The notes beneath the pieces were generated by a model, which made no database searches, had not been told where the DNA came from, and worked only from the letters and a program-made list of their open reading frames with translations. The position numbers were made by a program, and so were the translations under genes. DNA of 64,000 nt from Bacteroidaceae bacterium (lineage in GTDB: Bacteria > Bacteroidota > Bacteroidia > Bacteroidales > Bacteroidaceae). The stretch spans positions 124,001 through 188,000 of the forward strand of contig JAFROT010000010.1 of NCBI GenBank assembly GCA_017429525.1. Reading direction: 5' to 3'. Below, in pieces: positions 9,819-19,707 of the stretch; positions within the stretch are counted from its first letter, which is position 1; each line of letters starts with the position of its first letter.

Positions 9819-11318
9819 ATGCTCTCATTTCTCATTTCACTCATCGCCCTCATCCTCGGCTATGCCTTTTACAGCCGCGTGGCCGAACGTGTGTTCGCTC
9901 CCGACGATCGCGAGACGCCTGCCCTCGCGCGAGCTGATAAAGTTGACTACATCGTCATGCCAGGTTGGCGCATCTTCATGATTCAATTCCTCAACATCGC
10001 TGGTACTGGCCCCATTTTCGGCGCCATTATGGGCATGTGGTTCGGTCCTTCTGCCTATCTATGGATTGTCTTCGGTTGCATCTTCGGCGGAGCCGTCCAC
10101 GACTACATCAGCGGTATGCTCTCGATGCGCCACGACGGTTGCGGACAGGCTGAACTAACGGGAATCTATCTCGGAGCCCATGCGCGTCGCGCCATGGTTG
10201 TCTTCACTATGTTGATGATGGTGCTCGTAGGCGCCTTCTTCGTCTACTGCCCCGCCATTATTCTGGCTGGCATCTGGGGCGAGAAGATGATGTGGGTAGC
10301 CATTATCTTCCTCTATTACGTGGCCACAACCGTGATGCCTATCGATAAGGTCATCGGACGCGTCTACCCCGCGTTCGCGCTCTCCATGCTTTTCATGGTT
10401 GTGGCCTTAGGCATCGTGCTCTGCATCAAACATCCCGTACTCCCCGAAGTTTGGGACGGTCTTGGCAACCTGGGCGCCGCACGCTTAGGTCTTCAACAAC
10501 CCCTCTTCCCTGCCCTTTTTGTTACGATAGCCTGTGGCGCCGTGAGCGGTTTCCACGCCACGCAGTCGCCGATGATGGCTCGATGCATGAAGAGTGAGCG
10601 TCAGGGACGACCGATCTTTTATGGGGCTATGATCACCGAAGGTATCGTAGCGCTCGTTTGGGCTACCATCTCCAGCTATTTCTTCTTTGCCGACGGCTGG
10701 CGCGAAGTCTGCACGCCTGAGCTTGTTGCCAAGTTTGAAGCCTCTGGGTTGACACTTATCCAGCACTTCGATGCTCCCACCGTTGTCAATATTGTCTGTG
10801 CCAGCTGGCTCGGCACCTTCGGGAGCATCCTCGCCTTGCTTGGTATCGTGGCCGCTCCTATCACTACTGGAGGTAGTTCGTTCCGCTCGGCTCGCCTCAT
10901 TCTGGCCGAAGCCTTTCATCTCAATCAGAGTTCAAAACGCGCACGCCTTGGACTGAGCCTTCCCGTGTTCGCCGTTGGCATAGCCCTGCTAGCCTGGCAG
11001 ATAGGGAATCCATCGGGCTTCGGCACCGTTTGGCAGTACGTCGCCTGGGGAACACAGTTGATGGCCGCCGTAACGCTTTGGATTTGCACGGTCTATCTCT
11101 CCAAGGAGCGCAAATGCTACTGGCTCACTCTCGTGCCAGCGCTCTTTATGACCGTTGTCGTCAGCGACTTCTTCCTTGTTTCGCCTACGACTTTGGGCCT
11201 GCCTTACACGCCCTCGCTCATCGCCGCCCTCACGATTGCCGTGGCCGCCTTGGCACGCTTCATCTGGTGGGCACGCTCGACCGCGAAACAAGATTCCAGC
11301 ACAGCCGAAAGCGCCTAA
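9819..11318 (+). CDS. cstA: CstA-family carbon starvation transporter
   Basis: 499 residues, about a dozen hydrophobic helices. The N-terminal helix contains YAFYSRVAERVF and is followed by the signature DYIVMPGWRIFMIQFLNIAG and the GPIFGAIMG, FGGAVHDYISG stretches of CstA proteins, inner-membrane carriers linked to peptide or pyruvate uptake. It is the short Bacteroidetes form; E. coli CstA is ~700 residues. The gene follows the nitroreductase on the same strand and is convergent with the gene ending at 11356. Confidence 0.9.
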   Translation: MLSFLISLIALILGYAFYSRVAERVFAPDDRETPALARADKVDYIVMPGWRIFMIQFLNIAGTGPIFGAIMGMWFGPSAYLWIVFGCIFGGAVHDYISGMLSMRHDGCGQAELTGIYLGAHARRAMVVFTMLMMVLVGAFFVYCPAIILAGIWGEKMMWVAIIFLYYVATTVMPIDKVIGRVYPAFALSMLFMVVALGIVLCIKHPVLPEVWDGLGNLGAARLGLQQPLFPALFVTIACGAVSGFHATQSPMMARCMKSERQGRPIFYGAMITEGIVALVWATISSYFFFADGWREVCTPELVAKFEASGLTLIQHFDAPTVVNIVCASWLGTFGSILALLGIVAAPITTGGSSFRSARLILAEAFHLNQSSKRARLGLSLPVFAVGIALLAWQIGNPSGFGTVWQYVAWGTQLMAAVTLWICTVYLSKERKCYWLTLVPALFMTVVVSDFFLVSPTTLGLPYTPSLIAALTIAVAALARFIWWARSTAKQDSSTAESA

Positions 11319-11355
11319 TGAGCCACCTTTCCCCTTTTGGGCCTAAAATAAACTT

Positions 11356-13362
11356 CTATATACGCAGTTTGAAAAGCAACTGCAGGTCGGTTTTCCAAGC
11401 TGAGTCAATACGCAGGATGCCATCCGAAATCACATCGCGATCGCTGAAATGCGTCATACCCAGCTTCGATTGCAGCATCCAACGCCTGTTTCCGCTACGA
11501 TAACGCATTAAGACTGCCACGCGCTGACCACGGCCATACAATTGTTGCAAACCGAAACTCTGATAAAGAGTAGGTTCATAGACAAAAAGGCGGGCATCAA
11601 AGTCATTGGCATGAAACACCGAGCCAACGACCGAGATGCGCACCTTTTCATCTGTTGTCGAGTAGTCGATGCGGGGCGCCAACGCGTAGCCTGTGCTGCC
11701 ACTCTTCTCGTGGAAGTGATGGACAAAGGCTGAAGCAACAACCGCCAGACGCGATGACAGTGGCAGGGTGTACGAAGTCCGCAGACGATGGCTGAAGTAG
11801 CGATGGTCGCTACGCTCCTTGCTTTTTACGGCGTAGCGCAGCAAGAATGTACTCTGCTTAGGCAACTGATAAGTCCACTGTACATTTGATTCCCATCCCC
11901 GCGACGAACGCGTCATTGTCATGCGCGGCCACGGTGAATAGAAATAGTCAAAGAAAGCGCGCAGTGCACATGGTCCCAGTCTGTTAGCCTCGAACGAGAC
12001 GGCCACGCCACTCTCGTTTTGCACGCGATTGTTCTCGCCGAAAGCCGAGGCATAGGGCGAACCGTAGCGCTTTGCATAAAACCGCTGAATGGCCGCCAAC
12101 TGCATGTCAGCTGAGAAGCGCCACGCCACTTTGTTCAACGTGCTCCAGGCCCCGCCTCCTTGTTGGACGTTATGGGCTGTCTCACCGCTGACCGACAGGC
12201 GCGGTGTGCGCAGGGAATAGTCAATTGATGTCGCCCCGAACTGATACCCGACAGGATAAATCTGTCTGTAGAGCGTCGAACCTTGGCTGAACTGATGATC
12301 ATAGTATTGATAGAGAGCCGTGGCCCCTAAACTCATCCGCAAATCATTCACCTCATGTGTTGCCCCAACGTGCAGCCCACTCGTCTGCCCCACTACAGAA
12401 CCTTTGTGGGCGAGTTCATTGGCCGTGCGATGAAGGCCAGTCCGGCTAAGGGTGGAAATGGTATTGTCGGCATGTACCGTAGCATCAAGTCGACGGCGGG
12501 AATAGAATGCTGTGATGCTTACGGCTCGTCCTAACCCTATCGTTGCTGCGACCCCGCGCATAAAATTAATCTCCTCAGCTGAACGATGGGGGCGAATCCC
12601 TTGAGGAGTACGCCAGAAGCTGGAAATCATCTTGCCGAGACGGAAGTTATTGTTGACCACGAGACCTTCGCCAAAACCTGCCTTGTAATCTCCCACGATG
12701 AGCGTCTGCAGGAAGCCCACGTCATGCAACATCGCATGGCCACCATAGCTGTCCCACAAGCGGTTGTCGTGGCAGAAGATGGGCTCACCGGCATCATTCT
12801 CGCCACGAATACCAACGTCAATATGTTGTCCTTGTTGCCACGTGTAGCGCCACCGCTGGGCGATGCCACGCCCATACGCCCAGCCTGCACGCCGATACAT
12901 CGGGACGTCCACTCGCGCGAGCAACTCATGACGATCGCGCCCCCACCACGTCGTGTCGCGACCTTTGCGTGCTATTGGCTCGTCGCCTACTACTACGAAC
13001 AGGCTTAGCCATTGTCGTTCACGGTAGCCCAGCTCAGGCACGAATCGCAATTCGCCTAACGAACGCATAGGCCCATTCAAACTCAGATAATCGAGTAACC
13101 CATCAACGGCTCTTTCGCTAAGGAAAGGCAGGCGAAGCAAGTGCTGTCGGTCGGCGTGATTGAGATCGATGGGGTTCTCATGTAATTCGAGCAGCAGTTC
13201 CGTCTGAGCTTCCAACAGCTCCTCGTCGGTGTTATCGTCCATGAGTTCCTCGGTCAGTTGCTGCATGATTTCCTCCCAACCGTCGGTCGTGTCTTGTGCA
13301 CGGACGGGAGTTATCATAAAGGTAGACAATACGATGATTATGAATCTAATAGACCTCATCAA
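11356..13362 (-). CDS. Helix-hairpin-helix protein with outer-membrane-like beta domain
   Basis: 668 residues with a signal peptide ending near TPVRAQ. Residues ~65-125 contain two helix-hairpin-helix-like repeats (NPIDLNHADRQHLLRLPFLS and SLGELRFVPELG) like those of ComEA. The remainder is rich in alternating aromatic/polar strands such as those of outer-membrane barrels. Proteins of this architecture are widespread in Bacteroidales but uncharacterised. The start codon overlaps the end of the helicase gene by 17 nt, so the two are translationally linked. A role in DNA uptake is only an inference from the HhH motifs. Confidence 0.78.
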   Translation of the reverse strand: MMRSIRFIIIVLSTFMITPVRAQDTTDGWEEIMQQLTEELMDDNTDEELLEAQTELLLELHENPIDLNHADRQHLLRLPFLSERAVDGLLDYLSLNGPMRSLGELRFVPELGYRERQWLSLFVVVGDEPIARKGRDTTWWGRDRHELLARVDVPMYRRAGWAYGRGIAQRWRYTWQQGQHIDVGIRGENDAGEPIFCHDNRLWDSYGGHAMLHDVGFLQTLIVGDYKAGFGEGLVVNNNFRLGKMISSFWRTPQGIRPHRSAEEINFMRGVAATIGLGRAVSITAFYSRRRLDATVHADNTISTLSRTGLHRTANELAHKGSVVGQTSGLHVGATHEVNDLRMSLGATALYQYYDHQFSQGSTLYRQIYPVGYQFGATSIDYSLRTPRLSVSGETAHNVQQGGGAWSTLNKVAWRFSADMQLAAIQRFYAKRYGSPYASAFGENNRVQNESGVAVSFEANRLGPCALRAFFDYFYSPWPRMTMTRSSRGWESNVQWTYQLPKQSTFLLRYAVKSKERSDHRYFSHRLRTSYTLPLSSRLAVVASAFVHHFHEKSGSTGYALAPRIDYSTTDEKVRISVVGSVFHANDFDARLFVYEPTLYQSFGLQQLYGRGQRVAVLMRYRSGNRRWMLQSKLGMTHFSDRDVISDGILRIDSAWKTDLQLLFKLRI

Positions 13363-15421
13363 TATAATCGGCTAATCGTTTGTAGAAAGGCATACGGCAG
13401 ATAGTGGAACGGTCACCTACAATAATCAGCTTCATGCGAGCGCGAGTGATGGCGACATTCATACGGCGCAGGTCGCGCAGGAAGCCTATATCACCCTGCT
13501 CATTACTGCGTACTAGACTAATCACGATGACATCGCGTTCCTGACCTTGAAAACCATCGACCGTGTTCACTGTGATGAGTCCGCGGAACGGTTTCCAATA
13601 CTTGTCCTGCCGCAACAGACGTCTGAGCAATCGCACCTGTCCCTTGTAAGGCGAGATGATACCTACATCAACGCGCTCCTCCAGAATACGCTCCTTACCA
13701 ATCTTGTCGAAATAGCGTCGTAGCGTTGCGAGCGTCAGCTGGGCTTCAGAGAGATTAACTTTAGAAAGACCAGCAGAAGACTCTCCCCCTGGAGAGTCTA
13801 CTCCTGCCTTCCTAGCGAAGATGGGAGCAGTTACCCGTGAAGGCTGCATTCCTTCGCCCGACCAAATACATTCCGTTCCTTCCCGTTTAGGGTGCCGGGA
13901 AGAAGGAACTGAGCGTTCCTTCTGGACTGGTTCGTGGATAGAGTCTTGCTGGGGCAGGTCTTCCACCCACTCCACGGCCGTATCCCAGTCCAGGATGCCA
14001 CGGTATTTCACCTCTGGTGCACTCTCCAGGAGACCGCCGTAGAACTCGCGATTTGGGAATTGCATGATCGTGTCGCACATGCGGTACTGCACCCTCAGCA
14101 GCGAGACGGCCTGTGGCTTCTGCTCCACGATGTACTGCATCAGCGTCTTGTCCAGTCCTCCACGCATCGCCTCGGGCGACTTGATGGTGGGCGGCAACTG
14201 ACGGTGGTCGCCAGCCAGAATGACACGGTGAGCTTTGCGGATGGCTATCCAACAGGCAGCTTCCAGCGCCTGCGCGGCCTCGTCGATGAAGAGCGTGCCG
14301 AACTTCATGCCCATGAGCAGTCGGTTGGCCGATCCTGCCAACGTGCAGGCGATGACCTTGGCATCGGCGAAGATGGCCTGGTTGATGGTATATTCGAGGT
14401 CGGTGGCGCGGTCCTTCAGACGCGCGATCTTCTGGTGGCGGCTATCGCTGCTCCCGTTCTTGCTGGCATAGATATCTCGAATCGCCTTGCGCACGCCCCA
14501 CAGCTCCGTGTAGAGGGGATGGCTCTCGAATCGACGCTCATAACAGAACTCCAGCATTCGGTCCGTCACGCGGGTCGGGTTGCCGATGCGCAGGACGCTC
14601 ACTCCGCGGTCCACCAGTTTTTCGGCTATCCAGTCGACGGCCATATTGGACTGTGCACAGACGAGCACTTGATTCTCGCGTCGAAGCGTCTCGTAGATAG
14701 CCTCGACCAGCGTCGTGGTCTTGCCCGTTCCCGGAGGACCATGCACGACGGCCACGTCCTTGGCCCAGAGGACCTCGTTCACGGCAGCCTGCTGACTCGT
14801 GTTGAGCCACGGGAAGCGAACGGCATCGAACGTGAACTTGCCGCAGGGCAGCGACGAATGAAACATCTCGCGCAGGTCTGCCAACCGACCGGTCTTGGCG
14901 TTGATCACATCGTCCAAGGCCTCGAACATCAGTCGGTAGGTCTGCTCGTCCAAGTAGAGCTGCACGCCCAGTCGGTAGGCCGCGCGTATCTGTTCCAGCG
15001 CATCAGCGTTGGGCAAGGCTATCACCATGCGGTCGGCCTCGACGTAGCTCACTTGCGCCACAAACTTATAATAATGCAGCAGTCCGCCCGTGCCGTGACG
15101 GTCACCCGAGGCATCCTCCGAGAAGAAGCACACAGGCTTGCCAGGCTCGAAGAGCGAGGGCTCGTCGTCGGCTGACGCGTCGTCATTCGTCATTCCCTTT
15201 GATATGTCGCTCGACGTCCTAAAGATTTCCACGACCAACTGATCGAGCGAGTTATAGTAGCTGCGTCCAAGCGTCAGCGGATACCAAGCTAGGCCACGTT
15301 GCACCTTGCGTTCTACGCCAGTCGCTTCGGTCAGGCGCTGGAACTCTTCCTTCTCGTAGGCGTATTCCATCTGAAGGAGCGAGCGCTGCCGTTGGAGGAT
15401 CGTGATAGGACTTTCTGCCAT
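13346..15421 (-). CDS. SF1 (Upf1/IGHMBP2-like) DNA/RNA helicase with in-frame repeat insertion
   Basis: 691 residues. Helicase motifs in order: GPPGTGKT (228-235, Walker A), LFIDEAAQ (motif II, ~380), GDHRQLPP (III), RVQYRMCD (IV), VDGFQGQERDVIVISLVRSN (V) and NVAITRAR (VI), with an N-terminal beta domain as in IGHMBP2-like enzymes. Residues ~495-555, between motifs IV and V, are low in hydrophobics and coincide with a palindromic repeat element at 13778-13925 that keeps the frame. Residues 75-85 (GMTNDDASADD) may be a trace of another repeat. Probably acts on nucleic acid in the cytoplasm; exact process unknown. Overlaps the HhH gene. Confidence 0.88.
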   Translation of the reverse strand: MAESPITILQRQRSLLQMEYAYEKEEFQRLTEATGVERKVQRGLAWYPLTLGRSYYNSLDQLVVEIFRTSSDISKGMTNDDASADDEPSLFEPGKPVCFFSEDASGDRHGTGGLLHYYKFVAQVSYVEADRMVIALPNADALEQIRAAYRLGVQLYLDEQTYRLMFEALDDVINAKTGRLADLREMFHSSLPCGKFTFDAVRFPWLNTSQQAAVNEVLWAKDVAVVHGPPGTGKTTTLVEAIYETLRRENQVLVCAQSNMAVDWIAEKLVDRGVSVLRIGNPTRVTDRMLEFCYERRFESHPLYTELWGVRKAIRDIYASKNGSSDSRHQKIARLKDRATDLEYTINQAIFADAKVIACTLAGSANRLLMGMKFGTLFIDEAAQALEAACWIAIRKAHRVILAGDHRQLPPTIKSPEAMRGGLDKTLMQYIVEQKPQAVSLLRVQYRMCDTIMQFPNREFYGGLLESAPEVKYRGILDWDTAVEWVEDLPQQDSIHEPVQKERSVPSSRHPKREGTECIWSGEGMQPSRVTAPIFARKAGVDSPGGESSAGLSKVNLSEAQLTLATLRRYFDKIGKERILEERVDVGIISPYKGQVRLLRRLLRQDKYWKPFRGLITVNTVDGFQGQERDVIVISLVRSNEQGDIGFLRDLRRMNVAITRARMKLIIVGDRSTICRMPFYKRLADYIDEVY
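13778..13925. repeat. Palindromic repeat element (family I) inside the helicase gene
   Basis: Begins with the perfect inverted pair AGACTCTCC/GGAGAGTCT (13778-13799), contains GGGAGCAGTTACC and CAAATACATTCC, both shared with other copies of the family, and ends with a GTTCCTTCCCG/CGGGAAGAAGGAAC stem. The helicase frame reads straight through it, adding ~50-60 mostly polar residues. Confidence 0.6.
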
Positions 15422-15558
15422 TGTTCTGCTTTATTTGGGGGCGAAATTACATAAAAGTTGCGAGATATACGCTTTTCTGCCCGAAAAACGTTAAACTTTC
15501 CGATGAAAACGTAGTCTAAACGCAGAGCGTTTATCATGCTCCCTTTCATTTTATCCTT

Positions 15559-18500
15559 ATGCTGAATGTTCGCACCTTCATAGACCGCCCTATTCTGGCG
15601 GGTGTTATCTCTGTAATGATTGTCATCGTGGGCGCCATCGGACTCACCCAACTGCCTATTGAACAGTTCCCCGATATCGCGCCGCCAACGGTGTCTGTCC
15701 GTGCCTCCTACACAGGAGCTAATGCCGAGACGCTGCAGAAGTCGGTCGTCGTGCCGCTCGAAGAAGCCATCAATGGCGTCGAGAACATGATCTACATGAC
15801 GTCAAATGCATCAAACAACGGCTCGGCCAACATCAACGTCTTCTTCAAGCAAGGCACCGACCCCAATATGGCCACAGTGAACGTCCAGAACCGCGTTGCT
15901 CAGGCTCAAGGTCTGCTACCCGCCGAAGTGACACGCACAGGCGTCATCGTGATGCGACGACAGACGTCTACCTTGAAGTCGCTCGGTCTGTACAGCCCTG
16001 GCGGGACCTACGACCTTGCCTTTCTCAACAACTACTTCAAGATCAACATCGAACCGCGGTTGTCGCGCGTACCAGGCGTGGGCGAGGTCGACGTCTACGG
16101 CTCCAACTATTCCATGCGCATCTGGCTCGATCCCGCCAAGATGGCCCAGCACCACCTGATGCCCTCCGACATCACGGCCGTGCTGGCCGAGCAGAACGTG
16201 GAGAGTCCTGCAGGTACGTTGGGTGAAGAGAGCGAGAACACGTTCCAATACGTCCTGAAATATCGTGGCCGCTATGAGGACGAGGCCGACTACGAGAACC
16301 TCGTCATCCGCAGCGAGGCCGACGGCAGCATACTCCGACTAAAAGACGTCGCACGCGTGGAGATGGGTCTTCAAGGCTATGCCATCGAGGGCGAGATCAA
16401 CGGACATCCAGGCTCCACCTGCATGATCTCGCAGACACCGGGCTCTAATGCCAACGAAATCATCATCGCCATCGACAAGTTGGTCGAGGAGATACGCAAG
16501 GACCTGCCGGCCGACATGGAGCTCATCGACCTAATGTCGACAAAGGACTTCCTCGACGCAAGCATCCACAGCGTTGAGCGGACACTCCTCGAGGCCGTTA
16601 TCCTGGTCGTCTTGGTCGTGCTGTTGTTCCTACGCTCATGGAAGGCCACGCTCATTCCGCTCGTTGCCATCATCGTCTCGTTAATAGGTACGTTCGGATT
16701 CCTCTACATCGCCGGCTTTTCGCTGAACACGTTGACCCTCTTCGCCCTCGTGCTGGTCATTGGTACGGTCGTGGACGATGCCATTGTCGTGGCCGAGGCT
16801 ACGCAAGCTCAATTGGATGCAGGCGAACACAACCGGCGTGCAGCTACGCTCTCTGCTATGGGTAGCGTCACCACAGCGCTCATTACGTCCACGCTGGTCT
16901 TCATGGCCGTCTTCATTCCCGTCTGCTTCATGGGCGGCACCAGCGGTATCTTCTACACGCAGTTCGGCTTGACGATGGCTGTAGCTGTGCTCATCTCGAT
17001 GATCAACGCGCTGACGCTGAGCCCAGCGCTCTGTGCTCTTTTACTGAAAGCGAACAACAGAGACCATCAAGACAAACGAAAGACCATCATGGCACGGGTG
17101 GAAAGCATGCAGACTGCAGTCGTCGCCCGCTACAAGAAGTGCGTAGGATTTCTCATGCGGAACATCTGGCTGGTGGCTATCTCTATCGTGGCGGCGATTG
17201 TCCTGTTCTTCTATCTCCTCACAACCACCAAGACAGCCCTTGTTCCTGATGAGGACATGGGCGTCATCTACGTGACCGTGCAGACACAACCCGGTAGTAC
17301 CAAGGACGCTACGCATCAGATGATGAACCGCGTGGAGAAGCTGATTACCGACCTGCCGCAGATCAAGGCTTACTCGAAGAGCGTCGGCGTCAGCCGCATG
17401 GCGGGTCAGAGTTCCAACAACGGAATGTTCCTGCTGCGACTGAAGAACTGGGAGGAGCGCCGTGGCGAAGGTGATGATTTAAAGAGCGTCATGGCAGAAG
17501 TCAACCGCCGTGTTGCCGGCATCAGCGAGGCCAAGATTATGGCCTTCACCCAACCGATGATTAGCGGCTACGGAGCCACCAACGGCTTCGAGATGCAAGT
17601 GCAGGACCATCAGGACCGCGGCGTCGACTCGCTCATGAGTGTCACCAACCGCCTCATCGCAGCCTTGCAGGCACGTCCCGAAATCTCGCGCTCGCAAACA
17701 TCGTTCAACAATCGCTACCCGCAATACCGGCTGACTGTCGATGCCGCGCGTTGCAAGCGGGCGGGCGTCTCTCCCACCGACGTCCTCGCCTGTCTCTCGG
17801 GTTACATCGGAGGCAGCTACTCGTCCAACATGAACAAGTTCTCCAAGCTCTATCGCGTGATGGTGCAGGCCGAGGTCAACGCACGCCTCGACGAGCAGTC
17901 TTTAAATAATATGTACGTGCGCGCGAGTGATGGTTCAATGGCACCCGTCTCTGGTTTCGTACAGCTCAAGCCCATTATGGGTACGGCCAACCTGACGCGC
18001 TTCAACCTCTTCCCCGCCATCCAAGTGAGCGGTATGCCCGAGAAGGGCTACAGTTCTGGTCAAGCCCTTCAAGCGGTGCGTGAAGAGGCAGCCCGCATCC
18101 TGCCCGAGGGCTACGGCTACGAGTTCGCCGGTATGAGCCGCGAGGAAGCGTCGGCCGGGCAGCACACCATCTGGGTTTTTACCGCTTGCATCATCTTCAT
18201 CTACCTCATCCTCTGTGCCCTCTACGAGAGCCTGCTCATTCCCTTCGCCATCATCCTCAGCGTGCCTTTCGGGCTGATGGGCTCGTTCGTATTCGCACAA
18301 TGGTTTGGGCTCGAGAACAACATCTACCTGCAGACGGGCGTCATCATGCTCATTGGCTTGCTCTCCAAGACGGCCATCCTCTTGACCGAATATGCAGCCG
18401 AACGCCGACGCGCAGGCATGTCTATCGGTCGAGCCGCTATGGAGGCTGCACGTGTGCGCCTGCGCCCCATCCTCATGACCTCCCTGACGCTCATCTTCGG

Positions 18501-18666
18501 CCTGCTGCCCATGATGTTTGCCAAGGGAGCAGGCGCCAACGGCAACATCTCGCTCGGCGTAGGCACCGTAGGCGGTATGCTCATCGGCACGATTGCTCTG
18601 CTTCTCTTCGTCCCCGCCCTCTTTGTTGTCTTCCAGACCCTTGAAGAACGCATCCGAAGAAAGTGA
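15559..18666 (+). CDS. RND-family (HAE1/AcrB-type) efflux pump inner-membrane subunit
   Basis: 1035 residues, the full AcrB length. N-terminal FIDRPILAGVISVMIVIVGAIGLTQLPIEQFPDIAPPTV is the classic HAE1 opening; two repeats of one helix plus a large periplasmic loop plus five or six helices are visible, and GTVVDDAIVVAEA is the TM4 proton-relay region with paired Asp residues. Exports drugs, bile acids or dyes by proton antiport. Unusually for such pumps, no membrane-fusion or TolC gene is adjacent. It is transcribed divergently from the helicase. A strong hairpin follows. Confidence 0.93.
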   Translation: MLNVRTFIDRPILAGVISVMIVIVGAIGLTQLPIEQFPDIAPPTVSVRASYTGANAETLQKSVVVPLEEAINGVENMIYMTSNASNNGSANINVFFKQGTDPNMATVNVQNRVAQAQGLLPAEVTRTGVIVMRRQTSTLKSLGLYSPGGTYDLAFLNNYFKINIEPRLSRVPGVGEVDVYGSNYSMRIWLDPAKMAQHHLMPSDITAVLAEQNVESPAGTLGEESENTFQYVLKYRGRYEDEADYENLVIRSEADGSILRLKDVARVEMGLQGYAIEGEINGHPGSTCMISQTPGSNANEIIIAIDKLVEEIRKDLPADMELIDLMSTKDFLDASIHSVERTLLEAVILVVLVVLLFLRSWKATLIPLVAIIVSLIGTFGFLYIAGFSLNTLTLFALVLVIGTVVDDAIVVAEATQAQLDAGEHNRRAATLSAMGSVTTALITSTLVFMAVFIPVCFMGGTSGIFYTQFGLTMAVAVLISMINALTLSPALCALLLKANNRDHQDKRKTIMARVESMQTAVVARYKKCVGFLMRNIWLVAISIVAAIVLFFYLLTTTKTALVPDEDMGVIYVTVQTQPGSTKDATHQMMNRVEKLITDLPQIKAYSKSVGVSRMAGQSSNNGMFLLRLKNWEERRGEGDDLKSVMAEVNRRVAGISEAKIMAFTQPMISGYGATNGFEMQVQDHQDRGVDSLMSVTNRLIAALQARPEISRSQTSFNNRYPQYRLTVDAARCKRAGVSPTDVLACLSGYIGGSYSSNMNKFSKLYRVMVQAEVNARLDEQSLNNMYVRASDGSMAPVSGFVQLKPIMGTANLTRFNLFPAIQVSGMPEKGYSSGQALQAVREEAARILPEGYGYEFAGMSREEASAGQHTIWVFTACIIFIYLILCALYESLLIPFAIILSVPFGLMGSFVFAQWFGLENNIYLQTGVIMLIGLLSKTAILLTEYAAERRRAGMSIGRAAMEAARVRLRPILMTSLTLIFGLLPMMFAKGAGANGNISLGVGTVGGMLIGTIALLLFVPALFVVFQTLEERIRRK

Positions 18667-18687
18667 ACTTTTACGTTTAAGACAGAA

Positions 18688-18724
18688 CAGGGATAGGGAG
18701 GCTTCATCAGTCTCCCTATCTCTG
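18688..18724 (+). terminator. Terminator after the RND gene
   Basis: Stem CAGGGATAGGGAG / CTCCCTATCTCTG (13 pairs with one G-U) separated by an 11-nt loop and followed by CTTTT, 20 nt after the stop codon. Confidence 0.7.
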
Positions 18725-18726
18725 CT

Positions 18727-18785
18727 TTTGCGACAGGATTTGAGGGCATGAATACGTTATGTCGCAAATAATTGCAGGTGTCGCA
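18727..18785. promoter_or_regulatory. TGTCGCA repeats upstream of the PepSY gene
   Basis: TGTCGCA occurs at 18760-18766 and 18779-18785 (19 nt apart, same direction) and inverted at 18729-18735 (TGCGACA). The cluster lies 54-110 nt before the -7 box and may be a regulator-binding region. Confidence 0.35.
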
Positions 18786-18813
18786 TCGATAATCACTTTT
18801 TTCAGAAAAAATA

Positions 18814-18846
18814 TTTGGAGTGGAACATAGAATACCCTTATCTTTG
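18814..18846 (+). promoter_or_regulatory. Promoter of the PepSY-like gene
   Basis: TTTG (18814-18817), a 21-nt spacer and TATCTTTG (18839-18846) match the Bacteroidetes promoter. The ATG is at 18926. Confidence 0.65.
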
Positions 18847-18925
18847 CATCGTCAAAAGACAAAAACAACAAAGTCGAAAGACAAAAAGCATTTTTCCATA
18901 ATTACTCTCTAAAAACATTACAACT

Positions 18926-19366
18926 ATGAAAATGAACAAATTCTTCCTCGTAGCCTTCGCAGCTATGGTTATGTTATCCGCAGTCAGCTTTGCCGACGAC
19001 AAGATGATTCCCGCCACGCAGCTCCCTGCTACCGCACAAACCTTCATCAAGAGCACCTTCCCAAAAGCCACCATCACTTATGCCGAGAAGGATGGTTACA
19101 TCATTCCCACCTACGAAGTGCACCTCTCCAACGGAACGAAAGTGGAGTTCGACAGAAAGGGCAACTGGGACAAGGTTGACACCCATCAAGGGGCAGTGCC
19201 CGCGCAGCTCATCCCTGCCGCCATCGCCAAGCACGTCAAGGCCAACTATCCTGGCATCCAGATCGTCAAGATTGACAAAGAGCCTTACGGCTACGAAATC
19301 GAACTATCCAACGACATGGACATGAAGTTCAACAAGGCTGGCGCCCTCATCGGCATGGACGACTAA
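18926..19366 (+). CDS. Secreted PepSY-like (DUF2874) protein
   Basis: 146 residues with a signal peptide ending near VSFA. Two repeated units of ~60 residues follow: each starts LPATAQTFIKSTFPKATI / IPAAIAKHVKANYPGIQI and continues with a strand pattern ending in V/M-(E/K)-F-(D/N)-(R/K)-x-G, the signature of the PepSY-like beta-lactamase-inhibitor fold common in Bacteroidetes. Such proteins are periplasmic or secreted and often controlled by two-component systems; no enzyme activity is expected. A single-gene unit with its own promoter and hairpin. Confidence 0.85.
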   Translation: MKMNKFFLVAFAAMVMLSAVSFADDKMIPATQLPATAQTFIKSTFPKATITYAEKDGYIIPTYEVHLSNGTKVEFDRKGNWDKVDTHQGAVPAQLIPAAIAKHVKANYPGIQIVKIDKEPYGYEIELSNDMDMKFNKAGALIGMDD

Positions 19367-19454
19367 AATAGTGAGCAATCAACATTTACTTGCTTCATCA
19401 TCTTCACATAAAAAAACTCTCAGAATCAACCAAGCTCACTCAGTCGCCATCGAC

Positions 19455-19492
19455 AATCCCCGCAGACGTGAATCCTCATGACTGCGGGGATT
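19455..19492 (+). terminator. Hairpin after the PepSY-like gene
   Basis: 11-bp perfect stem (AATCCCCGCAG 19455-19465 / CTGCGGGGATT 19482-19492), 16-nt loop, no T tract. Similar in sequence to the hairpin next to the second 22-bp repeat array. Confidence 0.5.
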
Positions 19493-19550
19493 CCCGTATT
19501 CGCCCCTCAAGATTGATAAGTGAAGGCATCTGCCTACATCCCTGAAAGAT

Positions 19551-19682
19551 TACACGTATATACGTGAAGGGTTGCGCGAATATACGTGAAGGGCTGCGCG
19601 AATATACGTGAAGGGCTGCGCGAATATACGTGAAGAGCTGCGCGAATATACGTGAAGAGCCTCACGTATATACGTGCTGGCT
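19551..19682. repeat. 22-bp tandem repeat array, six units
   Basis: Six units of exactly 22 bp, the last diverged at its end. The core ATATACGTGAAGRGC is kept; first and last units carry the palindrome CACGTATATACGTG. The array lies between the convergent PepSY and thioesterase genes. The same unit recurs at 51113-51288. Confidence 0.85.
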
Positions 19683-19707
19683 GCAACGTCCGTCAGGGCA
19701 GGGTTGC

